Source of the DNA: CAWGJF01 sp963715745
GTDB lineage: Bacteria; Bacteroidota; Ignavibacteria; Ignavibacteriales; Ignavibacteriaceae
DNA: 64,000 nucleotides
Assembly (NCBI GenBank): GCA_963715745.1
Contig: OY970271.1
Coordinates: 1,488,001 to 1,552,000 of the forward strand
Direction of reading: 5' to 3'
The notes beneath the pieces were generated by a model that made no database searches, had not been told where the DNA came from, and saw nothing but the letters and a program-made list of their open reading frames with translations. The position numbers were made by a program, and so were the translations under genes. This document shows, in pieces, positions 8,913 to 16,590 of this stretch. Numbering within the stretch: the stretch's first letter is position 1; each line of letters opens with the position of its first letter.

Positions 8913-10268
8913 ATGGATTTAGTTTATATCCTTCGCGGAATATTGGGAATTCTTTTGATTGTCGGCATCTCATTTCTTTTTTCAAATAACAAAAAAAACA
9001 TTAACTGGAGTCTTGTAATAAAAGGGCTTGCACTTCAGTTTATTTTTGCTATTCTAATTCTTAAGGGAGAAGATTTAAGAATTATTTTTGCACCATTCGG
9101 CTGGCCAAAAGATTTTTTTAGTTACATAAGTAAATTTTTTGTTTTGATTCTGAACTTTACAAGTCAGGGTGCAGAATTTGTTTTTGGTGATCTTGCAAAA
9201 CCTCCCGGAGCTGATGGAAGTTTGGGTTCGTTTTTTGCATTCCAGGTCTTACCAACAATAATTTTCTTTGCAAGCTTTATGTCGGTTCTTTATTATATAG
9301 GATTTATGGAATGGGTTGTAAAAGGTATGGCATGGGTAATGGCTAAAACTCTTGGAACAAGCGGGGCTGAATCACTTTCCTGCTCAGCAAATATATTTGT
9401 CGGTCAGACTGAAGCACCTTTAATTATTAAACCGTTTATTAAGGGAATGAGCAGGAGTGAAATTCTTACGGTTATGGTTGGTGGAATGGCTACCATTGCC
9501 GGTGGAGTGATGGCTGCGTACATCCAGATTCTTGGCTCTGCTTATGCGGTTAAACATGCAATTCCTCTTCTTCAATCACAACAAATGTTTGCGACTCAAC
9601 TGCTGGGCGCAAGTTTTATGGCAGCTCCTGCAGCAATAGTAATTGCGAAAATAATTTTTCCCGAGACAACTGATCCTGAAACAAAAGGAACTGTTAAAAT
9701 TCATGTTGAAAAAAACTCATCTAATTTAATTGAAGCTGCTGCAAATGGAGCAGCAGACGGATTAAAACTTGCACTAAATGTTGGCGCAATGCTTCTTGCA
9801 TTTATTGCATTAATTGCACTGATAAATTTTTTGTTAATAAAAATTGGTTCTGTTACCGGGTGGAATGAATACCTTCAGCAAAACTTCGGACAGCCGCTGA
9901 GCTTTCAACTAATTCTTGGTATGGTGATGCAGTTTGTTGCTTATGGAATAGGTGTGCCGTGGCAGGATTCTTTAAACTTCGGAAGCCTGCTTGGTACAAA
10001 AGTAATCTTAAATGAATTTGTTGCCTATACTGAAATGGGAACTTTAATTGAAGCAGGAAAATTAATTAATGAAAGATCAATCCTTATGGCTACTTATGCA
10101 CTTTGCGGTTTTGCAAACTTAAGTTCAATTGCAATTCAAATTGGAGGAATAAGTCCTCTTGCACCTAACCGTAAATCAGATATTGCAGCTTTGGGTTTAA
10201 AAGCAGTTCTTGGCGGAACACTTGCAACGTTAATGACCGCAACACTTGCAGGATTGTTATTCAGTTAA
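8913..10268 (+). CDS. nupC: Concentrative nucleoside transporter (CNT/NupC family)
   Basis: This 451-residue inner-membrane protein imports nucleosides with a proton or sodium gradient. It is strongly hydrophobic, with about ten membrane segments. It carries the CNT signature GQTEAPLIIKPF with the conserved Glu, and later NEFVAYTEMG and LCGFANLSSIAIQIGG, which correspond to the conserved C-terminal substrate-binding repeat of the family. The ATG follows the thymidine kinase stop by 3 bases, and its TAA is one base before the phosphorylase ATG. The setting in a salvage operon supports a nucleoside substrate; whether it prefers purines or pyrimidines cannot be read with confidence. Confidence 0.93.
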   Translation: MDLVYILRGILGILLIVGISFLFSNNKKNINWSLVIKGLALQFIFAILILKGEDLRIIFAPFGWPKDFFSYISKFFVLILNFTSQGAEFVFGDLAKPPGADGSLGSFFAFQVLPTIIFFASFMSVLYYIGFMEWVVKGMAWVMAKTLGTSGAESLSCSANIFVGQTEAPLIIKPFIKGMSRSEILTVMVGGMATIAGGVMAAYIQILGSAYAVKHAIPLLQSQQMFATQLLGASFMAAPAAIVIAKIIFPETTDPETKGTVKIHVEKNSSNLIEAAANGAADGLKLALNVGAMLLAFIALIALINFLLIKIGSVTGWNEYLQQNFGQPLSFQLILGMVMQFVAYGIGVPWQDSLNFGSLLGTKVILNEFVAYTEMGTLIEAGKLINERSILMATYALCGFANLSSIAIQIGGISPLAPNRKSDIAALGLKAVLGGTLATLMTATLAGLLFS

Positions 10269-10269
10269 G

Positions 10270-11094
10270 ATGATCGACCTTGAATTCAAATACAAAGAAC
10301 TTCTTGAATATATTAAAAACAATTCTCCCTTCACTACAAAAATGTCAGTAATACTAGGCAGCGGCCTTGGAAATTTTGTCTCATCGGTAAAATTAATTAA
10401 GTCGATAAGTACAACAGATATACCTCAATATCCTGCCTCAACAGTTCAGGGTCATTCCGGTAAAATTCATTTTGCAGAAATTGAAAACAAAAAAGTTTTG
10501 CTCTTTCAGGGAAGAATTCATTTTTATGAAGGCTATTCAATCGATGAATGCATTTTACCGTCATTGATTTCAAAAGAACTGGGTTGCGAATATCTTTTTA
10601 TAACAAACGCTGCAGGTGGAATAAATAAAAATTATAAACCCGGCGATTTAATGTTAATTGATTCTGTTATCGGTTTAAATATTAAAAACGAATTGACTAA
10701 GTTAATTGGATTAGCTTCATTTGAAATGAAAAATGCATTCTTAAATTTTCCATCAAATGATTTTAATAAATTAATCCGGCAATCAGCAAAACAAATAAAA
10801 TTAAAATTGCAGGAAGGTGTTTATTGGTATAACAAAGGTCCGACTTACGAAACTTCAGCTGAAGTTAAAATGGCACAGAAGCTTGGGGCAGACACAGTTG
10901 GAATGTCAACTATTCCTGAAGCTGTCTTTGCAAATGTACTAGGGTTAAAAGTTAGCGCAGTTTCCTGCATAACCAATTATGCCGCAGGAATTTCAACTAA
11001 AAAATTGGATCATTCTGAAGTAACTGAAACGGCTTCTAAGGTGGCTGATGATTTTGCAAAATTAGTCTTACAAATCATTGCAAATGTGAAGTAA
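10270..11094 (+). CDS. punA: Purine nucleoside phosphorylase (trimeric, inosine/guanosine type)
   Basis: Splits purine nucleosides with phosphate to base and ribose-1-phosphate. Starting at the ATG at 10270 the product is 274 residues, the usual length for the trimeric class. Motifs are GSGLGNF, GHSGK (phosphate site), GRIHFYEGYS, ITNAAGGI, GPTYETSAEVKMAQKLGAD with the purine-binding Glu, and VSCITNYAAGI. A TTG at 10246 would extend the frame into the transporter gene, but the ATG one base after the transporter TAA is the better start. It is last in the four-gene salvage cluster; a 113-base spacer then leads to secD. Confidence 0.94.
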   Translation: MIDLEFKYKELLEYIKNNSPFTTKMSVILGSGLGNFVSSVKLIKSISTTDIPQYPASTVQGHSGKIHFAEIENKKVLLFQGRIHFYEGYSIDECILPSLISKELGCEYLFITNAAGGINKNYKPGDLMLIDSVIGLNIKNELTKLIGLASFEMKNAFLNFPSNDFNKLIRQSAKQIKLKLQEGVYWYNKGPTYETSAEVKMAQKLGADTVGMSTIPEAVFANVLGLKVSAVSCITNYAAGISTKKLDHSEVTETASKVADDFAKLVLQIIANVK

Positions 11095-11131
11095 AATAGG
11101 GATCAATCTATCCCCCGAAATGCTTAATTTT

Positions 11132-11163
11132 ATTGACTTTCAAAACCTTATGCCCTAACTTTG
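11132..11163 (+). promoter_or_regulatory. Candidate promoter of secDF (Bacteroidota-type -7 box)
   Basis: TAACTTTG (11156-11163) fits the Bacteroidota -7 consensus TAnnTTTG, and ATTG (11132-11135) lies 20 bases upstream, near the position of the -33 TTTG box. A start about 7 bases further on would give a leader of roughly 38 bases to the secD ATG. The match is short and the base composition makes chance hits likely, so this is a candidate only. Confidence 0.4.
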
Positions 11164-11207
11164 TCAGTTAATTTTTTCCAAACAAAACCAAAAGAATCCA
11201 ATCCACT

Positions 11208-13142
11208 ATGAAGGAATTCAGATTTCGACTAATACTTATAGTTGCAGCTCTTGCTCTTTGTGTTTATTTGCTTTTACCGACTTACCAGGATTGGCAGAAC
11301 ACAAAAAAGATAAATCAGGTACTCGATCAGAAAAGAACTGAATTAGAAAAGAACCAGCCGAATATAAATCAGTCAGATTTAAATTCAATTTTAAGAGTTA
11401 CTGAAGATAGTATTCTTGTTGCTAACCCGGATTATGAAAAAGACAGGGAAAAAAGATTAAAACTCGGTCTTGATCTTCAGGGAGGAATGAGAGTAGTTCT
11501 TGAAGTTAATACCGGACAGCTTGTTGAAAAGCTCGCTAAGGATCCTGATGATGTTTTTAAGAAAACTCTTGCAGAAGCTCAGAAGGAAGCCGAACTTTCT
11601 GATGAACCGGTTGTTGATATAATCGGTAGAAAATTAATCGAAAAAGGAATAAGGCTTAGCAGGTACTTTGGTTCAGTAAGACAAACTGATGATGAAATTT
11701 TGAAAAGTTTAAAAGAAGATGCTGAAGATGCAGTAACCCGTGCAATGGAAATTATAAGAAACAGGGTTGATCAGTATGGTGTTTCCGAGCCGTCAATCCA
11801 GAGACAGGGAAGCAGAAGAATTATTGTTGAATTACCGGGAGTTGCCCGTGAAGAAGAAGCCAAACAACTTTTGCAGGGAACTGCTTTACTCGAATTCAGG
11901 TTATTAAAAGATCCTCAGCTTGCTTACAGCATTATGCAAAAGATTGATAATGTACTTGCCGGAAAATCTGTTGTTGATTCAACTTCCGAAAATAAAGGTG
12001 AAAATAAAAATGAAGTAGCATCAGATACAACAAACCCGGCAGATACTACCGCACCGGAAGAACAATTATCGGAAGAAGAATTTAAAAAACAACATCCTTT
12101 CTTTTCTGTTGCACTTCTTGATCCGCAGGGAAGATCAGCCGATGCCTATGTTTATTCCACTGATAGAACTAAACTTGAGTTGATGCTTAAACGTCCAAGT
12201 GTTCAAAAAGTTATTCCAAATAATGTGGATTTTGTTTTTTCAGCTAAGCCGGAAAAATCACCTGACGGAAGAGAATATTATAAACTTTATACAGTAAATA
12301 AAGAACCGGAACTTACAGGCGGGGTAATTACAGATGCCGTTGCAACAATTGATCCTAATACTTCAGGTGCTGTGGTTAATATGACAATGAATTCCGAAGG
12401 TGCAACGGAATGGGCAAGAATAACCGGTGCAAATATTGGAAAGAGAATTGCTATTATTCTTGATGGGGTTGCTTATAACGCACCTGTAGTAAAAGGAAAA
12501 ATTCCCGGCGGAAGATCGGTTATTGAAGGAATGGAAAATCTTCAGGAAGCAAAGCTGCTTGAAATTGTATTGAAAGCCGGTGCTCTTCCTGCACCTGTTG
12601 ATATTATTGAGGAGAGAACAGTTGGTCCTTCACTCGGAGAAGACTCAATAAACAGCGGATTAATTTCAGTAATAATTGGTTATTTATTAGTCGGATTTTT
12701 TATGATTCTCTATTACCGAAAATCCGGTTCAATAACCGCACTTGCTTTAATTTTCACTATTCTTTTCATTCTTGGAATACTTGCAGGATTTAGTGCAACA
12801 CTAACATTGCCGGGTATTGCAGGTATTATTTTAACCATCGGTATGGCAGTTGACGCAAACGTACTTATCTTTGAAAGAATTCGTGAAGAGATGGCTACAG
12901 GAAAAACTGTCAAAGCTTCTATCGATAGCGGATTTGCCCGAGCATATTCTGCAATTATAGATTCAAACATTACAACATTTTTTACTGGAATTATCCTTTA
13001 CCAGTTTGGTACCGGACCAATACAGGGTTTTGCTCTTACACTTATGATAGGTATTCTTGCCAGTTTGTTCAGTGCACTGGTTATCGTAAGGTTAATGATG
13101 GATATAATGGTTGCAAAGGGTTTGAAGGTATCAGTAGGATAA
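11208..13142 (+). CDS. secD: Protein translocase subunit SecD
   Basis: Part of the SecDF complex, which uses the proton-motive force to pull exported proteins out of SecYEG. The product is 644 residues. An N-terminal membrane segment (~6-25) is followed by KLGLDLQGGMRVVLEV, the P1 periplasmic region (RAMEIIRNRVDQYGVSEPSIQRQG, RRIIVELPG), and the C-terminal membrane block with GPSLGEDSI and GMAVDANVLIFERIREE. A low-complexity acidic/Thr insert at about residues 260-295 (with SENKGENK and TTNPADTTAPEE) looks like a flexible linker inside the periplasmic domain. secF begins 35 bases downstream. Many secreted T9SS-type and lipoprotein cargoes in this window rely on Sec. Confidence 0.97.
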   Translation: MKEFRFRLILIVAALALCVYLLLPTYQDWQNTKKINQVLDQKRTELEKNQPNINQSDLNSILRVTEDSILVANPDYEKDREKRLKLGLDLQGGMRVVLEVNTGQLVEKLAKDPDDVFKKTLAEAQKEAELSDEPVVDIIGRKLIEKGIRLSRYFGSVRQTDDEILKSLKEDAEDAVTRAMEIIRNRVDQYGVSEPSIQRQGSRRIIVELPGVAREEEAKQLLQGTALLEFRLLKDPQLAYSIMQKIDNVLAGKSVVDSTSENKGENKNEVASDTTNPADTTAPEEQLSEEEFKKQHPFFSVALLDPQGRSADAYVYSTDRTKLELMLKRPSVQKVIPNNVDFVFSAKPEKSPDGREYYKLYTVNKEPELTGGVITDAVATIDPNTSGAVVNMTMNSEGATEWARITGANIGKRIAIILDGVAYNAPVVKGKIPGGRSVIEGMENLQEAKLLEIVLKAGALPAPVDIIEERTVGPSLGEDSINSGLISVIIGYLLVGFFMILYYRKSGSITALALIFTILFILGILAGFSATLTLPGIAGIILTIGMAVDANVLIFERIREEMATGKTVKASIDSGFARAYSAIIDSNITTFFTGIILYQFGTGPIQGFALTLMIGILASLFSALVIVRLMMDIMVAKGLKVSVG

Positions 13143-13177
13143 TAATCTATTAACGCTTTAAGGAGTTTACACACAAA

Positions 13178-14317
13178 ATGCGAATCTTTGAAAATTTAAA
13201 TTATGACTTCCTCGGTAAAAGAAAATTAGCTTACATAATTTCAACTACTCTATTCTTATGCGGTGTTGTTGGAGTTATTGTCCGCGGATTCCAGTTTGGA
13301 ATTGATTTCAAGGGTGGAACTGAAATTGTTTTGCAATTTCAAAATCCTATTGATATTACAGACGTAAGAAAAGATGTTGAAAATATCGGACTGGGAAATG
13401 TTGAAGTAAAAACATTTGGAAGCGAAACCGGTGCTATGATAAGAACAGAAGAGCAGGTAATTCCTGCAGCATTGTTTCCTAAAGTTGTAGCTGGAATTGA
13501 AGATCAAATTGAAAAGACTTTACCCGGTGTTCCCAAAACCATTTCTGATTCAACTGCAAATTCCATCACTTATGAATTTGCTAATGCTGACACAACAAAT
13601 CAACTTGTTGATGCATTATTTTCAGCAGGTTTTCAATCCGGACGTGTATCTGAAGAACCAAATAATAAAAAGATGATTGTGCGTGTTGGAATTGCAGACT
13701 GGATAAAAGAAAACCTTTCATCAAAAATTACAGACAATTCTTTCATTGTACTTAAAGAAGATGTTGTTGGGCCAAAGATAGGGGCTGAATTAAAGGAAGA
13801 TGCTTTACTTGCTATTTTCTTTGCATTGTTAGTCATTCTTGTTTATCTCGGATTCAGATTTAAGTTCATTTTCGCTTTCGGTGCAGTGCTTGCATTATTC
13901 CATGATGTACTTATTACTCTTGGCTTATTCGCTGCTTTGTATGGACTTGTTCCCGGGCTGAACCTGGAAATTGATTTGACAATAGTTGCAGCATTCCTGA
14001 CACTTATCGGTTATTCAATTAACGATACTGTAATTGTGTTTGACAGAATCAGGGAGAATATGAAAATACATAAAACACGTCCATTAGCAGATATTATGAA
14101 TACAAGCATTAGCCAGACAATGAGCCGTACTGTTTTAACAGGTGGTACAACACTTTTAACTGTATTTGTATTGTTATTATTTGGCGGCGAAGTTTTAAGA
14201 GCTTTTGCTTTTACTTTGTTCTTTGGAATAATCATTGGTACTTATTCTTCAATATTTGTTGCAAGTACTCTTGTTTTTGAATATGCAACCAAGTATAAAA
14301 AGAAAGTTGAGTTCTAA
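13178..14317 (+). CDS. secF: Protein translocase subunit SecF
   Basis: Partner of SecD. The 379-residue protein has a first membrane segment (~18-36), the GIDFKGGTEIVLQF motif typical of SecF, a periplasmic region, and five C-terminal membrane segments with VVGPKIGAELKEDAL and LIGYSINDTVIVFDRIREN. The ATG at 13178 is preceded by AAGGAG. An intrinsic terminator directly downstream (14339-14361) closes the secDF unit. Confidence 0.97.
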   Translation: MRIFENLNYDFLGKRKLAYIISTTLFLCGVVGVIVRGFQFGIDFKGGTEIVLQFQNPIDITDVRKDVENIGLGNVEVKTFGSETGAMIRTEEQVIPAALFPKVVAGIEDQIEKTLPGVPKTISDSTANSITYEFANADTTNQLVDALFSAGFQSGRVSEEPNNKKMIVRVGIADWIKENLSSKITDNSFIVLKEDVVGPKIGAELKEDALLAIFFALLVILVYLGFRFKFIFAFGAVLALFHDVLITLGLFAALYGLVPGLNLEIDLTIVAAFLTLIGYSINDTVIVFDRIRENMKIHKTRPLADIMNTSISQTMSRTVLTGGTTLLTVFVLLLFGGEVLRAFAFTLFFGIIIGTYSSIFVASTLVFEYATKYKKKVEF

Positions 14318-14338
14318 CAGCAATTAAAATTTTAAAAG

Positions 14339-14361
14339 AAAGCCCCGGAAATCGGGGCTTT
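14339..14361 (+). terminator. Intrinsic terminator after secF
   Basis: AAAGCCCCG (14339-14347) and CGGGGCTTT (14353-14361) form a 9-bp stem around the loop GAAAT, followed by a T run to 14363. It lies 22 bases past the secF stop. Confidence 0.9.
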
Positions 14362-14641
14362 TTCTGTTATAAATTACCTTCAATTTAAAAAATAAAATAC
14401 AGCATCAAAGTTTTAGTCATTTCTTTTTCTTTGAATAATTTTTGACCACCTTTATTCTTCATTAAAAATCCCTGTTTATTTCCACTATTGTCCATTTTTT
14501 AAACAAAATTGAACAAGGTTAAAAATTTTTAACTTTAAATTAATCTCATATTAATAATATTAACATACGTTAGATGCGAGCATGATATTAGCTATGAATA
14601 AGATGTTCTGGTACAGGAAACAAAAAAGAAAGGAGTAAGTC
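14362..14641. other. Gene-free AT-rich spacer before lipoprotein gene
   Basis: About 280 bases without a credible gene. It contains a perfect 16-base palindrome GTTAAAAATTTTTAAC at 14518-14533, which may be chance in such AT-rich sequence. A strong ribosome site (AAAGGAG) stands just before the ATG at 14642. I see no convincing promoter boxes. Confidence 0.4.
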
Positions 14642-15157
14642 ATGAAAAGATTATTTTTTTTCGCGGCTTTTAGTTTAATTGTACTGTTATTTGGATGTGA
14701 TAAAAATTCTGTAAACAATCCTGTTTCGCCTATTAATGCTGATAAACAGGCGGTAGATATTGGCTCAGTACAAAACGGGATTATACATATTGATAAAAAA
14801 CTAATTAATCCGATAGGGAATAAGAACTATTATCAAATTGATGGTCGTATAAATTATGCTGAGGAGTTACTCACAAATAATACTGTAACAACAGTCAATG
14901 GGTACGAAGCAAGGCTGGAATTAACTATTTCAGCAACATTAAAGGATAATAGTATCTCAACAAACAGAGCTGATATCTGGAAAATTTCATCTGAGAAAAA
15001 CGCAGTGATTGCTCTTCCTTCGGGTGAAACCAGTGACTTTGTTAAATCATTTCCGGTTCCAAATAATCCCGATGGACTAAGTTTAGTCTGTACTTTTGAA
15101 GTGACTACACGAGGATTGTTACTTAAAAATGTTGATTTGATAAGCAGGAGAGTATAA
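14642..15157 (+). CDS. Predicted lipoprotein of unknown function
   Basis: The 171-residue product starts with a lipoprotein signal: a KR pair, a hydrophobic core and the lipobox LLFGC with Cys19. The mature part begins DKNSVNNPVSP, a polar linker common in surface or periplasmic lipoproteins, then a beta-rich region of ~130 residues with no motif I recognise. An AAAGGAG ribosome site precedes the ATG. A terminator at 15206-15228 makes it a single-gene unit. Confidence 0.7.
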   Translation: MKRLFFFAAFSLIVLLFGCDKNSVNNPVSPINADKQAVDIGSVQNGIIHIDKKLINPIGNKNYYQIDGRINYAEELLTNNTVTTVNGYEARLELTISATLKDNSISTNRADIWKISSEKNAVIALPSGETSDFVKSFPVPNNPDGLSLVCTFEVTTRGLLLKNVDLISRRV

Positions 15158-15205
15158 TTTATTAAAATCGTTTCTTCTATAAGATTATTTAAACTATTAA
15201 ATATT

Positions 15206-15228
15206 AGCCGGGACTAAAAATTCCGGCT
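15206..15228 (+). terminator. Intrinsic terminator after lipoprotein gene
   Basis: AGCCGGGA (15206-15213) pairs with TTCCGGCT (15221-15228) through one G-U pair, loop CTAAAAA, followed by TTTT. It lies 48 bases past the lipoprotein stop. Confidence 0.75.
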
Positions 15229-15316
15229 TTTTATTATTAATAAAATTTAGTTGAGGTCATTCTGAAAACTAAAACATAAATTACAAGTTTTTCAAAACTT
15301 CTGTTGTATTATTTAT

Positions 15317-16300
15317 TCAATTAATATTAACAATATTAATTACTACATTTCCTTTTTTATGTCCTGTATCCACATATTTGTGGGCTTCAGAAATTTGTTC
15401 AAGTGGAAATGTTTTGTCAATGAGAGGTTTTATTTTTCCTGCCTCAACAAGCTCTTTTATGAAATACAAATCTTTAGTCCTTTCGATAGGAGATCTCAAT
15501 CCTGTTGCCATAAAAATTGCTTTTTTTGATCCGAATAATGAAGTCATTAATGCAGAAAGAATAACATTTAAACTCATTCCAACTTCAAAAAACTTTCCGT
15601 TTTGCTTTAAAGAATTTTTGCACTGATAATATTTTAATTTTCCTACCGCGTCAAAAATAAAATCATATGTTTCGCTGGATTTTGTAAAATCTTCCTTTGT
15701 ATAATCAATGACATTGTCAGCGCCGATTGATTTCACCAAATCGATGCTTGCTGAACTACAGACGCCCGTAACTTCAGCGCCAAAATATTTTGCAAGCTGA
15801 ACAGCCGCTGAGCCGACACTTCCTGAAGCACCATTCACCAGTACTTTGTCTCCGTGTTTAATTTTCGCTTTATCCCGGAGAAAAGGGAGAGCTGTTAAAA
15901 ATCCGTCGCAACAGGCAATAGCTTCATTGTAGTTCATATTTGCTGGTGTTTTAGCGATTGTTGATTTTTCCACAGGAAGGCAAAAGTATTCCTGGTACGA
16001 TCCGTAACCAGGAGTAGTTCCAAAAACATTATCACCAGCTTTAAATGAACTTACTTCCTTTCCAACTGCTTCAACCTGTCCGGCGAACTCACTGCCAGGA
16101 ATTTGATTTTTTGGTTTGGTTAGTCCGGTAAACAATCTTGAAAATAATGGATCACCTCTCCGGAAAACACAATCTGTTGCAGTTACAGTAGTTGCATAAA
16201 CTTTTATTAGCACTTCATTTTCTTTAGGAACAGGTTTTTCTATCTCTTTAATTTTTAGAACATCCGGCTGTCCGTATTTTTGATAAACGACAGCTTTCAT
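15317..16300 (-). CDS. NAD(P)-dependent MDR oxidoreductase (quinone reductase-like)
   Basis: The 327-residue product belongs to the zinc-independent medium-chain dehydrogenase/reductase superfamily. It has the GroES-like N-terminal half (GSEFAGQVEAVGKEV), the nucleotide-binding motif NGASGSVGSAAVQLAKYFGA at roughly 155-174, the end-of-strand serine pocket GVCSS that often binds NADPH, and the tail GKIKPLIDKTFPLEQISEAH of quinone/alkenal reductases. No structural-zinc cysteine cluster is visible. It probably reduces quinones or reactive enals or ketones; the exact substrate is open. It stands alone on the minus strand. Confidence 0.85.
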   Translation of the reverse strand: MKAVVYQKYGQPDVLKIKEIEKPVPKENEVLIKVYATTVTATDCVFRRGDPLFSRLFTGLTKPKNQIPGSEFAGQVEAVGKEVSSFKAGDNVFGTTPGYGSYQEYFCLPVEKSTIAKTPANMNYNEAIACCDGFLTALPFLRDKAKIKHGDKVLVNGASGSVGSAAVQLAKYFGAEVTGVCSSASIDLVKSIGADNVIDYTKEDFTKSSETYDFIFDAVGKLKYYQCKNSLKQNGKFFEVGMSLNVILSALMTSLFGSKKAIFMATGLRSPIERTKDLYFIKELVEAGKIKPLIDKTFPLEQISEAHKYVDTGHKKGNVVINIVNIN

Positions 16301-16460
16301 ATTTTAATTCTCCACCGTATTTATTCTATTACATTTAATTAAAATTTAAATATTAAGTTGCCGAATAATTCCTACTAATTCAATAAAATGATTTAATTTA
16401 TTGATTTTAAAATTTGCTGGTTTAATGGTGATAAAAAGCTCCAAATCAAAAATTACGAAT

Positions 16461-16485
16461 CCCTGCTTATTGCGGGGTGTTTTTT
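16461..16485 (+). terminator. Orphan terminator-like hairpin upstream of the macroglobulin gene
   Basis: CCCTGC (16461-16466) pairs with GCGGGG (16472-16477) with one G-U pair and loop TTATT, followed by TGTTTTTT. No plus-strand gene precedes it, since the upstream gene is on the minus strand. It may be the end of a small RNA, an attenuator in the long leader of the gene at 16591, or a chance hairpin. Confidence 0.45.
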
Positions 16486-16590
16486 AACAAAAAATTCTTT
16501 TTAAACTTTAAACCAATTCCTTCTTTAAAAAGAATTAAATAATTTACTATTAAAATTTTCCCATCTTTTAAATAACTCAGGGTTGCCGCC

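Noticed and set aside
10246..10272. Upstream TTG start for purine nucleoside phosphorylase
   Set aside because: It would overlap the transporter by 23 bases; the ATG at 10270 follows the transporter stop by one base and gives the normal family length.
14518..14533. 16-base palindrome GTTAAAAATTTTTAAC as an operator
   Set aside because: Almost all A/T, single copy, no conserved placement relative to a promoter that I can see.
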